A stretch of 64,000 nt of DNA from Pseudomonas sp. PA27(2017) (GCF_001945445.1 NZ_MSXW01000026.1:207937-271936), one strand, 5' to 3'. Counted from the stretch's first letter, positions 1 through 7,516 are shown. Notes: a model not told the origin generated them from the letters alone. Numbers and translations are program-made.

Positions 1-508
1 CGGTGCTCGGACCGGTGTAGATGTTGCCGTGGCGGTCGGCCTGGAAGCCGGCGACCAGGGCGACGTTGGGGATCAGATCCACCAACAGGCGCGAGTAGAG
101 TTCGATGTAGGTGTGGATGGCGCCGACTTCCAACAGGCCGTCTTCAAGCAACTGGCCGATGCGCAGGCTCTGTGGTCCGGCGAAGGAGAAGTCGAGCTTG
201 CGGGCGATACCGCGCTCGAACAGGTCGAGGTGCTCGGCGCGGCTGACGCTGGGCATGATCATGTGCAGATCGTGGAGGCAACCGGGATCGACCTGGGCCA
301 GCGAGCGGGAGAGGAAATCCGCCTGCTTCTGGTTGTTACCTTCGAGCACCACACGATCGCCGGGAGCAATCAGGGCTTCGAGGGCCGCGACGATCTTGTC
401 GCTCGGCAGCACCACACCATCGGCGAGATGACGCACCTGGCCGAGCCGCCGCGCTTTCTCGGCTCGGCGCCGCGACCATTGCGGCGGTGGGGATATTGTT
501 GTTGTCAT
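1..508 (-). CDS. mdcA: malonate decarboxylase alpha subunit, 3' part cut by window edge
   Basis: The reading frame begins at the ATG at 506-508 and runs off the window after about 169 residues. The translated stretch (GDRVVLEGNNQKQADFLSRS, then LHDLHMI and ARKLDFSFAGPQSLRI) is the conserved N-terminal region of MdcA, the acyl-carrier-protein transferase subunit. MdcA swaps acetyl for malonyl on the MdcC carrier before decarboxylation, so the locus should allow growth on malonate. The rest of mdcBCDEGH is expected outside the window. The SD (GGAG) sits six bases before ATG inside the 3' arm of a perfect 8-bp hairpin, reported separately. Family identity is recalled; the truncation is only the window border. 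Confidence 0.9.
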   Translation of the reverse strand, partial: MTTTISPPPQWSRRRAEKARRLGQVRHLADGVVLPSDKIVAALEALIAPGDRVVLEGNNQKQADFLSRSLAQVDPGCLHDLHMIMPSVSRAEHLDLFERGIARKLDFSFAGPQSLRIGQLLEDGLLEVGAIHTYIELYSRLLVDLIPNVALVAGFQADRHGNIYTGPST

Positions 509-514
509 TGAAGA

Positions 515-539
515 CTCCACGAGTTCCGCTGTCGTGGAG
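515..539 (-). promoter_or_regulatory. leader hairpin enclosing the mdcA Shine-Dalgarno
   Basis: CTCCACGA at 515-522 and TCGTGGAG at 532-539 form a perfect 8-bp inverted repeat with a 9-base loop. Read on the minus strand, the GGAG of the second arm is the mdcA ribosome-binding site, with ATG six bases on. Folding would hide the SD. The repeat could equally be a DNA operator. Confidence 0.5.
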
Positions 540-585
540 GCACCTTAGAAGTCGCGGCGAAGGCCATCAATCAAGCCCGACGGAA

Positions 586-610
586 GATCGTTACCCTCAG
601 ATTAACGATC
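586..610. promoter_or_regulatory. inverted repeat, probable operator between mdcA and the TyrR-like gene
   Basis: GATCGTTA (586-593) and TAACGATC (603-610) are a perfect 8-bp dyad with a 9-base spacer, about 80 bases upstream of mdcA and 70 upstream of the divergent regulator. The size fits a regulator operator (LysR-type MdcR or the adjacent TyrR-like protein). Which protein binds is inference. Confidence 0.4.
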
Positions 611-680
611 CGTGATGGTTAACAGCCGCGGCGCAGACCGGGCATACTGCGCCACCGTTCTCCCCTCGCCTCGGCTCGTC

Positions 681-2213
681 ATGCGCATTCACGTCACCTT
701 CATCGATCGCGTTGGAATCACCCAGGAAGTGCTCGCTCTGTTGGGCGGTCGCAACCTCAATCTCGACGCCGTGGAGATGGTACCGCCCAACGTCTACATC
801 GATGCGCCGACGCTCAGTGCCGAGGTGCTCGACGAATTGCGCGATGCACTGTTCAAGGTGCGCGGCGTGCAGGCGGTGACGGTGGTCGACATCCTGCCGG
901 GGCAACGCCGGCGCCTGCAGCTCGACGCCTTGCTCGCCGCCATGAGCGATCCGGTGCTGGCGGTCGATGGCGGCGGCCGCGTGCTGCTGGCCAATCCGGC
1001 GCTGATCGCCCTGTGCGGCCGTGAGCCGGAGGGCGAAGCGCTGGGCGAGTTGTTCGCCGACGCCGATCTGCACCAAGCGCTGCTCGACCAGCATTTTCGC
1101 CTGCCGCTGCGTGAAGTGACGCTCAACGGCCAGGCGCTGCTGCTCGACGCCGCCCCGATCAGCGAAACCGCCGAAGCCGGCCAGTTGGCGGGTGCCCTGC
1201 TCACCCTTTACGAGCCCAGCCGCATCGGCGCGCGCCTGGCCGCGCTGCACCACGATCATGCCGAGGGATTTGATTCGCTGCTGGGCGACTCGCTGCCCAT
1301 CCGCACCCTGAAGGCTCGCGCCCAGCGGGTGGCGACGCTCGATGCACCGCTGCTGATTCATGGCGAAACCGGCACCGGCAAGGAGCTGGTTGCGCGTGCC
1401 TGCCATGCCCTGAGCCCGCGCCATGGTGCACCGTTCCTGGCACTCAATTGCGCGGCTTTGCCGGAAAGCCTCGCCGAGAGCGAACTGTTCGGCTACGCCC
1501 CCGGCGCCTTTACCGGCGCCCAGCGCGGCGGCAAGCCCGGGCTACTGGAGTTGGCCAATCACGGCACGGTGTTTCTCGACGAGATCGGTGAGATGTCGCC
1601 GTACCTGCAGGCCAAGCTGCTGCGTTTTCTCAGCGACGGCACCTTTCGCCGGGTCGGTGGCGACCGCGAAGAGCGCGTGAACGTGCGCATCATCAGCGCC
1701 ACGCATCGTGACCTGGAGCGCATGGTCGCCGAGGGCGAATTTCGCGAGGATCTGTTCTATCGCCTGAACGTGTTGAACCTGCAAGTGCCGCCTCTGCGCG
1801 AACGCGGTCAGGACATCGTGCTGCTGGCTCGCCATTTCATGCAGCAGGCCTGCGCGCAGATTCAGCGTACCCAGTGCCGCCTGACACCGGAGACCTATCC
1901 GGCCCTGCTCGGCAATCGCTGGCCGGGTAACGTGCGTCAGTTGCAGAACGTGATTTTCCGCGCAGCCGCCATCTGCGAAAGCAATCTGGTGCAGGTCGAT
2001 GATCTGGACATCGCCGGCACGGCAGTGGCCCAGCAACAGTTGGGAGGGGAAGTGATCAGCCTGGAGGCGGCTGTATCGGCATTCGAGAAGGAGTTGCTGG
2101 AGCGGCTCTACGTCAGCCATCCCTCGACGCGCCAACTGGCGGCACGCTTGCATACCTCACACAGCGCGATCGCCACACGCCTGCGCAAATACGGAATAAA
2201 GGCCACTCGCTAG
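681..2213 (+). CDS. TyrR/PhhR-like enhancer-binding transcriptional regulator (ACT-PAS-AAA+-HTH)
   Basis: A 510-residue regulator. It has an N-terminal ACT-like domain (about 1-75, MRIHVTFIDRVGITQEVLAL), a PAS-like region (about 80-190) and an AAA+ module with Walker A GETGTGKE near residue 228, GAFTGA near 275 and Walker B VFLDEIGEM near 296. A TyrR/Fis-type HTH lies at the C terminus (STRQLAARLHTSHSAIATRL). The intact GAFTGA loop means it could contact sigma-54, unlike E. coli TyrR. I start at 681 because the ACT domain begins there; an in-frame ATG at 612 would add 23 unconserved residues. It faces mdcA, but the ligand is unknown; an aromatic amino acid is the family expectation. The TAG stop lies inside the end of the repeat at 2210-2480. 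Confidence 0.85.
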   Translation: MRIHVTFIDRVGITQEVLALLGGRNLNLDAVEMVPPNVYIDAPTLSAEVLDELRDALFKVRGVQAVTVVDILPGQRRRLQLDALLAAMSDPVLAVDGGGRVLLANPALIALCGREPEGEALGELFADADLHQALLDQHFRLPLREVTLNGQALLLDAAPISETAEAGQLAGALLTLYEPSRIGARLAALHHDHAEGFDSLLGDSLPIRTLKARAQRVATLDAPLLIHGETGTGKELVARACHALSPRHGAPFLALNCAALPESLAESELFGYAPGAFTGAQRGGKPGLLELANHGTVFLDEIGEMSPYLQAKLLRFLSDGTFRRVGGDREERVNVRIISATHRDLERMVAEGEFREDLFYRLNVLNLQVPPLRERGQDIVLLARHFMQQACAQIQRTQCRLTPETYPALLGNRWPGNVRQLQNVIFRAAAICESNLVQVDDLDIAGTAVAQQQLGGEVISLEAAVSAFEKELLERLYVSHPSTRQLAARLHTSHSAIATRLRKYGIKATR

Positions 2214-2480
2214 GGTCTGTTCCCGTTTCACGCACGGCCGCGCCGGAGCCAGTTTTTGCGCGAGGCAAGGCACGAGATGCGAGGTTTGGCAGGCCAAATG
2301 AGCCATCGAGTAACGCCGCATCGCGCAAAAACTGGCCCGGCCCTCAGGGTTGCGCGGGAAATGACCTCCGCTGTCGTTGCAGGACTTGGCAAGGGAACCA
2401 CCATTCCCTGCGTCCTTCGCCTAACCGGAGGCCATTTCTCGCGGCAACGCGGCTCGCGCTGAAACGGAAACAGACCCTAG
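2210..2480. repeat. MITE-like structured repeat, copy 1, carrying a nested palindromic element
   Basis: The ends are a 21-bp inverted repeat with one mismatch: left TAGGGTCTGTTCCCGTTTCA, right its complement ending in CAGACCCTAG. An inner stem pairs 2354-2370 with 2426-2442 (15 of 17). The right half is recognisably shared with the repeat at 11714-11922. A further palindrome (2248-2336) is inserted in the left half where copy 2 has a short GC hairpin. No protein is encoded. It starts within the stop codon of the upstream gene. With the terminator beyond it, it fills the gap to 2543. Confidence 0.75.
2248..2336. repeat. nested palindromic repeat (same family as 15894-15957 and 27310-27441)
   Basis: The outer arms GCCAGTTTTTGCGCG (2248-2262) and their exact complement (2322-2336) enclose GATGCG/CGCATC (2276-2281/2317-2322) and a central TTTGG-CAGG-CCAAA hairpin (2285-2298), followed directly by ATGAGC. 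The central hairpin plus ATGAGC also occurs, with compensating base changes, in two other intergenic repeats of this window. Confidence 0.6.
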
Positions 2481-2495
2481 GGCCTGGCCGTGGGC

Positions 2496-2528
2496 GGGTG
2501 TTTCCGACCCCTCGGGGTAGAAACACCC
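2496..2528 (-). terminator. hairpin downstream of the Gly/Thr-rich protein gene
   Basis: GGGTGTTTC (2496-2504) pairs perfectly with GAAACACCC (2520-2528), with an inner ACCCC/GGGGT stem. There is no T-tract, so it may stabilise the 3' end rather than terminate. Confidence 0.4.
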
Positions 2529-2542
2529 ACACCGATCAGCGC

Positions 2543-2923
2543 TTACTGGCTGGCGCCGCCGCCAGTGCCACCGGCACCGCCGCTACCACCGGTGCCGCCG
2601 CCGGTGCCAGTACCTGTCCCAGTACCCGAGCCGCCAGTGCCGCCACCATTGGTGCCGGTGCCGCCCGGCATCGGATCAGAGCCCGCGCCAGTGCCATTGC
2701 CGGTACCGGTGCCCGTGCCTGGCGTGGTGGTGGTACCGTCGGTGCCAGGCGCCGGGGTGCCAGGAGTCATCATGCCGTTATCGGTCGGCGGGGCACCCGG
2801 TGTGGTCGACGGCTGCGGCGTGGTGGTGCCCGGTGCCGGAGCACTGGAATCCGCAACGGCAGGCAGAACGGCACCGGCCAGCAGGCCGCTAAGTACGAGG
2901 GCAGGAATCTTCATCTTGTTCAT
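2543..2923 (-). CDS. small secreted Gly/Thr/Pro-rich low-complexity protein
   Basis: About 126 residues from the ATG at 2923 (MNKMKIPALVLSG). An upstream in-frame ATG at 2932 adds only MTT. Residues 1-24 are a typical Sec signal peptide with cleavage expected after AVA. The mature part is almost entirely Gly, Thr, Pro and Ser, with runs such as GTGTGTGTGGGTGGSG, and shows no catalytic motif or cysteine, so it is likely disordered in the periplasm or outside the cell. I do not recognise the function. The signal peptide is good evidence that this is a real gene and not a product of the repetitive DNA. Confidence 0.7.
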   Translation of the reverse strand: MNKMKIPALVLSGLLAGAVLPAVADSSAPAPGTTTPQPSTTPGAPPTDNGMMTPGTPAPGTDGTTTTPGTGTGTGNGTGAGSDPMPGGTGTNGGGTGGSGTGTGTGTGGGTGGSGGAGGTGGGASQ

Positions 2924-3027
2924 TGTCGTCACCTTTCATCCAGTTGGTGTGCAAGCTCATCCGCTTTCGTCGATGAAAACGAACGCTCCCTACACCCGAC
3001 TGGCCGGGGTTCAACAACGTTCGAGCA

Positions 3028-3495
3028 TCAGGATGGACGGTCGCTTTTCTGCAACATCTCGACAAATTCGCCGATCCACGGCTCCGCATCCTGCTCGGGC
3101 GTGACACTTTCACTGGCATCGATACGCAGCATCGGCAGCACTTCACGGATGCCCAGTTCGCCATACAGTTCGCGGGCCTGTTCGCCGCCCGCGCAGTAGG
3201 TATCGCCGTAGCTGGAGTCGCCCAGGGCGATCACGCCACCGGGCAGGTCGCTCCAGGCCGGCAACTGGTCGCGGATATCGTGATACAGCGGCTGCAGGTT
3301 GTCCGGCAGCTCGCCCATGCCGGTGGTCGAGGTCACTATCAGAAAGGCCTCGGGCGCGAACGCCTTGACGTCACCCAGGGTGGCACGCGGGTTGTGCCAG
3401 GCGTCGATACCGGCAGCCTTGAGCAACGACTCGGCGTGTCGGGCCACTTCTTCAGCGGTGCCGTAAACCGAACCGGAAAGAATCGCGACTTTCAT
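3028..3495 (-). CDS. flavodoxin (MioC-like)
   Basis: A 155-residue short-chain flavodoxin. The N-terminal MKVAILSGSVYGTAEEVA holds the FMN phosphate loop (SGSVYGTA), and TSTTGMGELPDN and LGDSSYGDTYC are the two flavin-flanking loops. It should carry electrons as FMN semiquinone/hydroquinone in the cytoplasm. The start is set by an SD (GGAG) about seven bases before ATG. It resembles PA3435 of P. aeruginosa as I recall it. The redox partner is not visible; Fpr, encoded in this window at 15985-16764, is a plausible reductase. Confidence 0.88.
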   Translation of the reverse strand: MKVAILSGSVYGTAEEVARHAESLLKAAGIDAWHNPRATLGDVKAFAPEAFLIVTSTTGMGELPDNLQPLYHDIRDQLPAWSDLPGGVIALGDSSYGDTYCAGGEQARELYGELGIREVLPMLRIDASESVTPEQDAEPWIGEFVEMLQKSDRPS

Positions 3496-3619
3496 GAGAA
3501 CTCCATCGATTGAGACTGCGCGCATTATGCGGCATCAGGCTAACGCCTGCTGCACCCAGCGAAGCGGGCAAGCCGCGCACCTCTGGTAGACTGGCGAAAA
3601 TCGACAGGGGACGCATGTG

Positions 3620-4072
3620 ATGATCAATGCCAACTTGCTGCAACAGGTGGTCGAGGCCTCGAACGATGGCATCGTGGTCGCGGAACAGGAAGGCGAGGAT
3701 CACATCCTCATCTATGCCAACCCGGCATTCGAAACACTTACCGGCTACGGCAGCGAGGAAATCCTTTATCAGGACTGTCGATTTCTGCAGGGCGAGGAGC
3801 GTGATCAGCCAGCCGCGGCGCTGATCCGCAAGGCCATTCACAGCCGCCAGCCTTGTCGCGAGGTGCTTCGTAATTACCGCAAGGACGGCAGTACCTTCTG
3901 GAACGAGCTGTCGATCACGCCAGTGTTCAACGAAGCCGATCAGCTCACCTATTTCATCGGCATCCAGAAGAACGTCAGCGAACATGTTGCCGCCCAGGAG
4001 CGGGTACGGGCTCTGGAAAGCGAGCTTCAAGCCCTGCGCGCCGAACTGGCCGAACTGAAAAAATCGCGGTAG
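3620..4072 (+). CDS. short LOV blue-light photoreceptor
   Basis: A 150-residue protein made of one LOV/PAS core (about 16-118) and a C-terminal coiled-coil helix (about 119-148, LESELQALRAELAELKK). The photoactive cysteine motif is DCRFLQ with Cys53, the same numbering as the P. putida short LOV proteins PpSB1/PpSB2. NYRKDGSTFWNEL, ITPV and YFIGIQKNV are flavin-pocket signatures. Blue light should form an FMN-Cys adduct and alter dimer geometry. With no effector domain it must act through a partner, most simply the MerR/LitR-type regulator 0.7 kb downstream. Arg61 is kept but residue 66 is Ala. Start: ATG 3620 with AGGGG upstream; GTG 3617 is the alternative. Confidence 0.9.
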   Translation: MINANLLQQVVEASNDGIVVAEQEGEDHILIYANPAFETLTGYGSEEILYQDCRFLQGEERDQPAAALIRKAIHSRQPCREVLRNYRKDGSTFWNELSITPVFNEADQLTYFIGIQKNVSEHVAAQERVRALESELQALRAELAELKKSR

Positions 4073-4134
4073 CGGTAACGAAACATCCGACGAGTTGTCA
4101 TAAGGGAGTCTCACCACCTTGCGCAGAAGTCGTA

Positions 4135-4737
4135 ATGCAAGACTCGTCGCTGTTAACCCCCCTCGAAATGGAATTCATTCAGCAGCTTACGGAAAACGCT
4201 CCTGCCCCCGCCGAACCGGACCCGGTTCTGCAGGTCGATGCCGCGCGCCAGACCGCCGAGCTGTTGGCTCTTTGCGCCGCCAAGGAGCAATTGACTATCG
4301 AGGCGCACATCGACAATCAGCGCCTGACGTTCACCCCGCATCTGGTGACCGACGCCCAGAACGCCCCGCACCTTGAACTCGGCACTCCGCAGATCTTCGA
4401 AGAAGGCTCCTTTCACCGCGCCTGGCGCTTGCCGCTGGAGCCGGCGCAGCCTTTGCTGCGCCGCGACGGTCAGCCAAGCAGCCTGGAGGTTCAGGAACTC
4501 TCGCTGACGGGTCTGTTGGTGGCGCAGACGGCCAAGGCCTCACCGCCGCAGCGGTTCAGCCTCGGCCTGGATATTGACGATGTCGAGCCGGTGATTCTGC
4601 AGGGCAGCCTGGTGCGCATCACCGATGACGGCCTGCTCGCCTACGAGTTGACCCTGGACGAGGACAGCAGCGAGCGCCTGCAGGCCCACCTCTACCAGCA
4701 GCACCGCAAGCTGTACCCCCACGCCCACAATTTATAG
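4135..4737 (+). CDS. PilZ-like protein of unknown role
   Basis: A 200-residue cytoplasmic protein without signal peptide or membrane segment. The segment SSLEVQELSLTGLLV resembles the (D/N)xSxxG strand of PilZ domains, but the arginine motif needed for c-di-GMP binding is not obvious, so it may be a degenerate PilZ. It lies between the LOV gene (same strand, 62 bases upstream) and the convergent LitR-like gene (6 bases beyond its stop). That position suggests a link with the light module, but function is unassigned. Confidence 0.6.
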   Translation: MQDSSLLTPLEMEFIQQLTENAPAPAEPDPVLQVDAARQTAELLALCAAKEQLTIEAHIDNQRLTFTPHLVTDAQNAPHLELGTPQIFEEGSFHRAWRLPLEPAQPLLRRDGQPSSLEVQELSLTGLLVAQTAKASPPQRFSLGLDIDDVEPVILQGSLVRITDDGLLAYELTLDEDSSERLQAHLYQQHRKLYPHAHNL

Positions 4738-4743
4738 GGCCGA

Positions 4744-5697
4744 TCAGGTATCCAGGCGCCCGGCCAGAAACTGCCGCAAGCGGCGGCGCATCAGCCGCCC
4801 ATCGCTTCCCAGACAAGCAATCGCCGAGCCTTTGAAGCTCTCTTCCAACAGGTCGGCGCCCTCGCCCACCAGTGCCACGGGGCACTCCAGGCTCAACGAC
4901 AGGCGCTCGAGCAATTGCCGGGTATCGGCGGATGGCGCCTGGTTGGAAAACACCACCACGGCCACCGGCTGCACCTTGCCGCATACCTGGGGTAATTCCT
5001 CCAGCGCCTGGCCGATGCCCAGCACCTGCACCGCGGCATCGACGGGGTTGAGCTGCAGCCCGGTCACCAGCAGCTCCAGCTCGCGACAGCGGCCTGGCAG
5101 CGCCACCAGCAAGAGGCGCCGCCCCGGCTGATCGCGCAGGTTGTGCAAACGCTGCAACACCCGGGCACGCAGATAGGTATCGAAGAACAGCCATTCGCTG
5201 CCATAGCCGGGCCGCCCATAGCGCAGCAGCAGGCGCTGCCAGAGCGGCATGATGATGTCCTGAAAGGTCACCGACAGCGGATAGCTGGAAAACACCTGGC
5301 CATAGACACGATCCAGCTCTGTCTCATCGAACGCCTGTACGGCGGCGAGCAGGCGGGTCTGCCATTGCGCCCACTCGCCCGAGGTGGCCGATTCGTAGCT
5401 GGGCGCGGCGCTGGCCTGGGCAGCTTCATTGCGGGTCAGGATGCGCCCCACCTTGCTGACCGGCACACCGCGCTCGATCCACGCCAGCACGCTGCGTACG
5501 GTTTCCACGTCGGCAGGCGAATAGAGCCGATGCCCACTGTCGGTGCGAACCGGCTGGATGAGGCCGTAACGCCGTTCCCAGGCGCGCAGCGTCACCGGGT
5601 TCACGCCTGTCAACCGCGCCACCTCGCGGATCGGGAACAGGTCCTCCTCCTTGAAAGCATTGACGTTGAAAGGTGCAGAACCAACCAGATCGGACAT
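4744..5697 (-). CDS. MerR-family regulator, class II LitR-like (light response)
   Basis: 317 residues. An N-terminal MerR winged helix (about 21-90: FPIREVARLTGVNPVTLRAWERRYGLIQP, then SGHRLY) is followed by a C-terminal region with the fold order of a B12-binding CarH/LitR domain. The cobalamin DxHxxG motif is absent: the corresponding stretch reads LLLVALPGRCRELELL. B12-free LitR (class II) of P. putida works with a LOV protein, and one is encoded next door. Expected role: repressor or activator of light-induced genes. TGTACA palindromes at 5765-5784 lie in its own upstream region, and similar ones precede folM. The transcript partner is inferred. Confidence 0.8.
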   Translation of the reverse strand: MSDLVGSAPFNVNAFKEEDLFPIREVARLTGVNPVTLRAWERRYGLIQPVRTDSGHRLYSPADVETVRSVLAWIERGVPVSKVGRILTRNEAAQASAAPSYESATSGEWAQWQTRLLAAVQAFDETELDRVYGQVFSSYPLSVTFQDIIMPLWQRLLLRYGRPGYGSEWLFFDTYLRARVLQRLHNLRDQPGRRLLLVALPGRCRELELLVTGLQLNPVDAAVQVLGIGQALEELPQVCGKVQPVAVVVFSNQAPSADTRQLLERLSLSLECPVALVGEGADLLEESFKGSAIACLGSDGRLMRRRLRQFLAGRLDT

Positions 5698-5764
5698 AGA
5701 AAAAACCGTTGCAGAGGTCAGAATTTCACAAGTCTACTCCAGCTCGGGCCGCCATTGACGTTAC

Positions 5765-5784
5765 TTGTACAAGCCCTGTACAGG
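5765..5784. promoter_or_regulatory. tandem TGTACA palindromes, probable LitR operator
   Basis: TTGTACAA (5765-5772) and CCTGTACAGG (5775-5784) lie between the litR-like gene and the ABM gene. A degenerate echo, TGCACAAGCCGGTGCA, occurs near 5824-5839. TGTACA half-sites are what I recall for LitR-type MerR proteins. The rest of the 386-base gap (5698-6083) shows no gene. Confidence 0.5.
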
Positions 5785-6083
5785 TGATAAGAACCCGGCT
5801 TGCGTGCTCCATAACGAATCCAGACTGCACAAGCCGGTGCAAAGTTGAGGTGAATATCCGCAAGCCAAACGGCGCGAGCGGCATCCGCCGACGAACGGCA
5901 GAATATCGGCTGTCCTTGTAGATGGCGGCACCTGGCCACTTTTGTCGATTCGGCATAGAAGTGGGCTAGCTAATTTGCCGGAAATAGGAATAATCCTTGC
6001 TGCAATCACGACGCGGCTCACCACCCCGAACCGCGCCTATCGCCTGGCCTTACCCTGGCCATGTGCTCAGCAGGAGATACACG

Positions 6084-6656
6084 ATGTCTACCGAACCGGT
6101 CACCCTGATGGTGGCGCGCCGCGTCGCTGGCGAGCGCTATCACGATTTCATCGCCTGGCTGCGCGAAGGCGAGCAACTGGCTACCGACTTTCCCGGTTAT
6201 CTGGGTTCCGGCGTTCTCGCCCCGCCACCGGGCGACGACGAGTTCCAGATGATCTTCCGCTTCACCGACGAGCACACCATGGCCACCTGGGAGCACTCCG
6301 CTTCGCGTCGAGCCTGGCTGGAGCGTGGCAAGGGCCTGTTCGCCCAACCCCATGAGCACCGTGCCCTGGGCCTGGATGCCTGGTTCGGCACGGGCCTGCG
6401 CCAACCGCCGCGCTGGAAACAGACCATCGCCATCTGGCTGGCCTTCTTCCCGGTGTCGCTATGCTTCAACCTGCTGTTCGGCAACCTGCTAGCCGACGTG
6501 CCATTAGTCACCCGCGTGCTGCTCAGCACCCTGGCCCTGACGCCGTTGATGACCTACCTGTTCATCCCGCTGGTAACCCGTTTGCTCGCCCCCTGGCTGC
6601 AAGGCACCCGCAGCGCGGCATTGCCACGCAGGGCGAGCCCGACCACCAGCAGCTAA
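6084..6656 (+). CDS. antibiotic-biosynthesis-monooxygenase (ABM) domain protein with two membrane segments
   Basis: 190 residues. The N-terminal half (about 5-95) is a dimeric alpha-beta barrel ABM domain (VTLMVARRVAGERYHDFIAWL, FPGYLGSGVL, FQMIFRFTD). The C-terminal half has two hydrophobic helices (about 115-135 and 140-165), so the domain is probably anchored at the inner membrane. SD AGGAG lies seven bases before ATG. ABM domains can be cofactor-free oxygenases or haem/quinone binders; the substrate here is unknown. Its place beside the light regulator and the TGTACA operator suggests light-induced expression (inference). Confidence 0.8.
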   Translation: MSTEPVTLMVARRVAGERYHDFIAWLREGEQLATDFPGYLGSGVLAPPPGDDEFQMIFRFTDEHTMATWEHSASRRAWLERGKGLFAQPHEHRALGLDAWFGTGLRQPPRWKQTIAIWLAFFPVSLCFNLLFGNLLADVPLVTRVLLSTLALTPLMTYLFIPLVTRLLAPWLQGTRSAALPRRASPTTSS

Positions 6657-6714
6657 ACCAGAGGCGCCACTGCCGGCGGTAGTGGCGCCTGGCTTTCCCA
6701 CAGAGTGCGAAGGG

Positions 6715-6750
6715 TTGTACAGGTTGTACGGCTGCTATAACGTTGTACAA
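6715..6750 (+). promoter_or_regulatory. promoter with three TTGTAC half-sites upstream of folM
   Basis: TTGTACA (6715), TTGTACG (6724) and TTGTACAA (6743-6750) flank an extended -10-like TGCTATAAC (6733-6741). The same hexamer forms the palindromes next to the litR-like gene, so the pterin operon is a probable target of that regulator. Binding is not proven. Confidence 0.5.
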
Positions 6751-6805
6751 CCAGGCTGCCGACACCTGTCGGCTGTGCCTTTCGTCCACTCTTGGCCAAC
6801 CTCCC

Positions 6806-7516
6806 ATGAGCGTCAGCAACGCCCCGATCCTGATCACCGGCGCCAGTCAGCGAGTCGGCCTGCATTGTGCCGAGCGCCTGCTCGACGACGGCCATCCGGT
6901 GATCGTGACCTTTCGCAGTGAAAAGCCTGCCCTGCAGCGCTTGCGCGAGCGCGGCGCGCTGACCCTGCAGGCCGACTTCCGCGACGAAGCCAGCATCCTG
7001 GCCTTCATCGAAAATCTGAAAAGCCAGACGGACAGCCTGCGCGCGATCGTCCACAACGCCTCGGCCTGGTTCGCCGAAGCGCCGGGCGAGGAAGCCGCCG
7101 CCTTCGCTCAGCTGTTCACCGTACACATGCTGGCGCCCTACCTGATCAACCTGCACTGCGCCGAACTGCTGCAGCGCAGCGAGCAGGCGGATATCGTCCA
7201 TATTAGCGATGACGTGGTGCGCAAGGGCTCCGCCAACCGGCCGGCGTACTGCGCCAGCAAGGCTGGTCTGGACAGCCTGACCCTGTCGTTCGCCGCGCGC
7301 TTCGCGCCAGCCATCAAGGTCAACGGCATCGCCCCCGCGCTGCTGATGTTCAACGAAGACGACGACGCCCAATACCGCGCCAAGGCCCTGAGCAAATCCG
7401 CCCTGGGCTTCGAACCCGGCCCCCAGGTGATCTACCGGAGCCTGCGCTACCTGCTGGATACCCCATACATCACCGGCACCACCCTGACCGTGAACGGCGG
7501 CCGCCACCTCAAGTGA
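6806..7516 (+). CDS. folM: dihydromonapterin reductase, SDR family
   Basis: 236 residues. The Rossmann start ILITGASQRVG, the NAG-like VHNAS and the catalytic YCASK are present, and the protein ends in TGTTLTVNGGRHL as FolM does. FolM reduces dihydromonapterin to tetrahydromonapterin with NADPH (and weakly dihydrofolate); in pseudomonads this pterin serves phenylalanine hydroxylase. It heads an operon with folE 21 bases later and folX just after. The start at 6806 follows the conserved N terminus; the SD is weak. The promoter carries TTGTAC repeats. Confidence 0.9.
   Translation: MSVSNAPILITGASQRVGLHCAERLLDDGHPVIVTFRSEKPALQRLRERGALTLQADFRDEASILAFIENLKSQTDSLRAIVHNASAWFAEAPGEEAAAFAQLFTVHMLAPYLINLHCAELLQRSEQADIVHISDDVVRKGSANRPAYCASKAGLDSLTLSFAARFAPAIKVNGIAPALLMFNEDDDAQYRAKALSKSALGFEPGPQVIYRSLRYLLDTPYITGTTLTVNGGRHLK

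Noticed and set aside
540..680. Sigma-54 promoter for mdcA or the TyrR-like gene
   Set aside because: No GG-N10-GC pair with acceptable -24/-12 context found.
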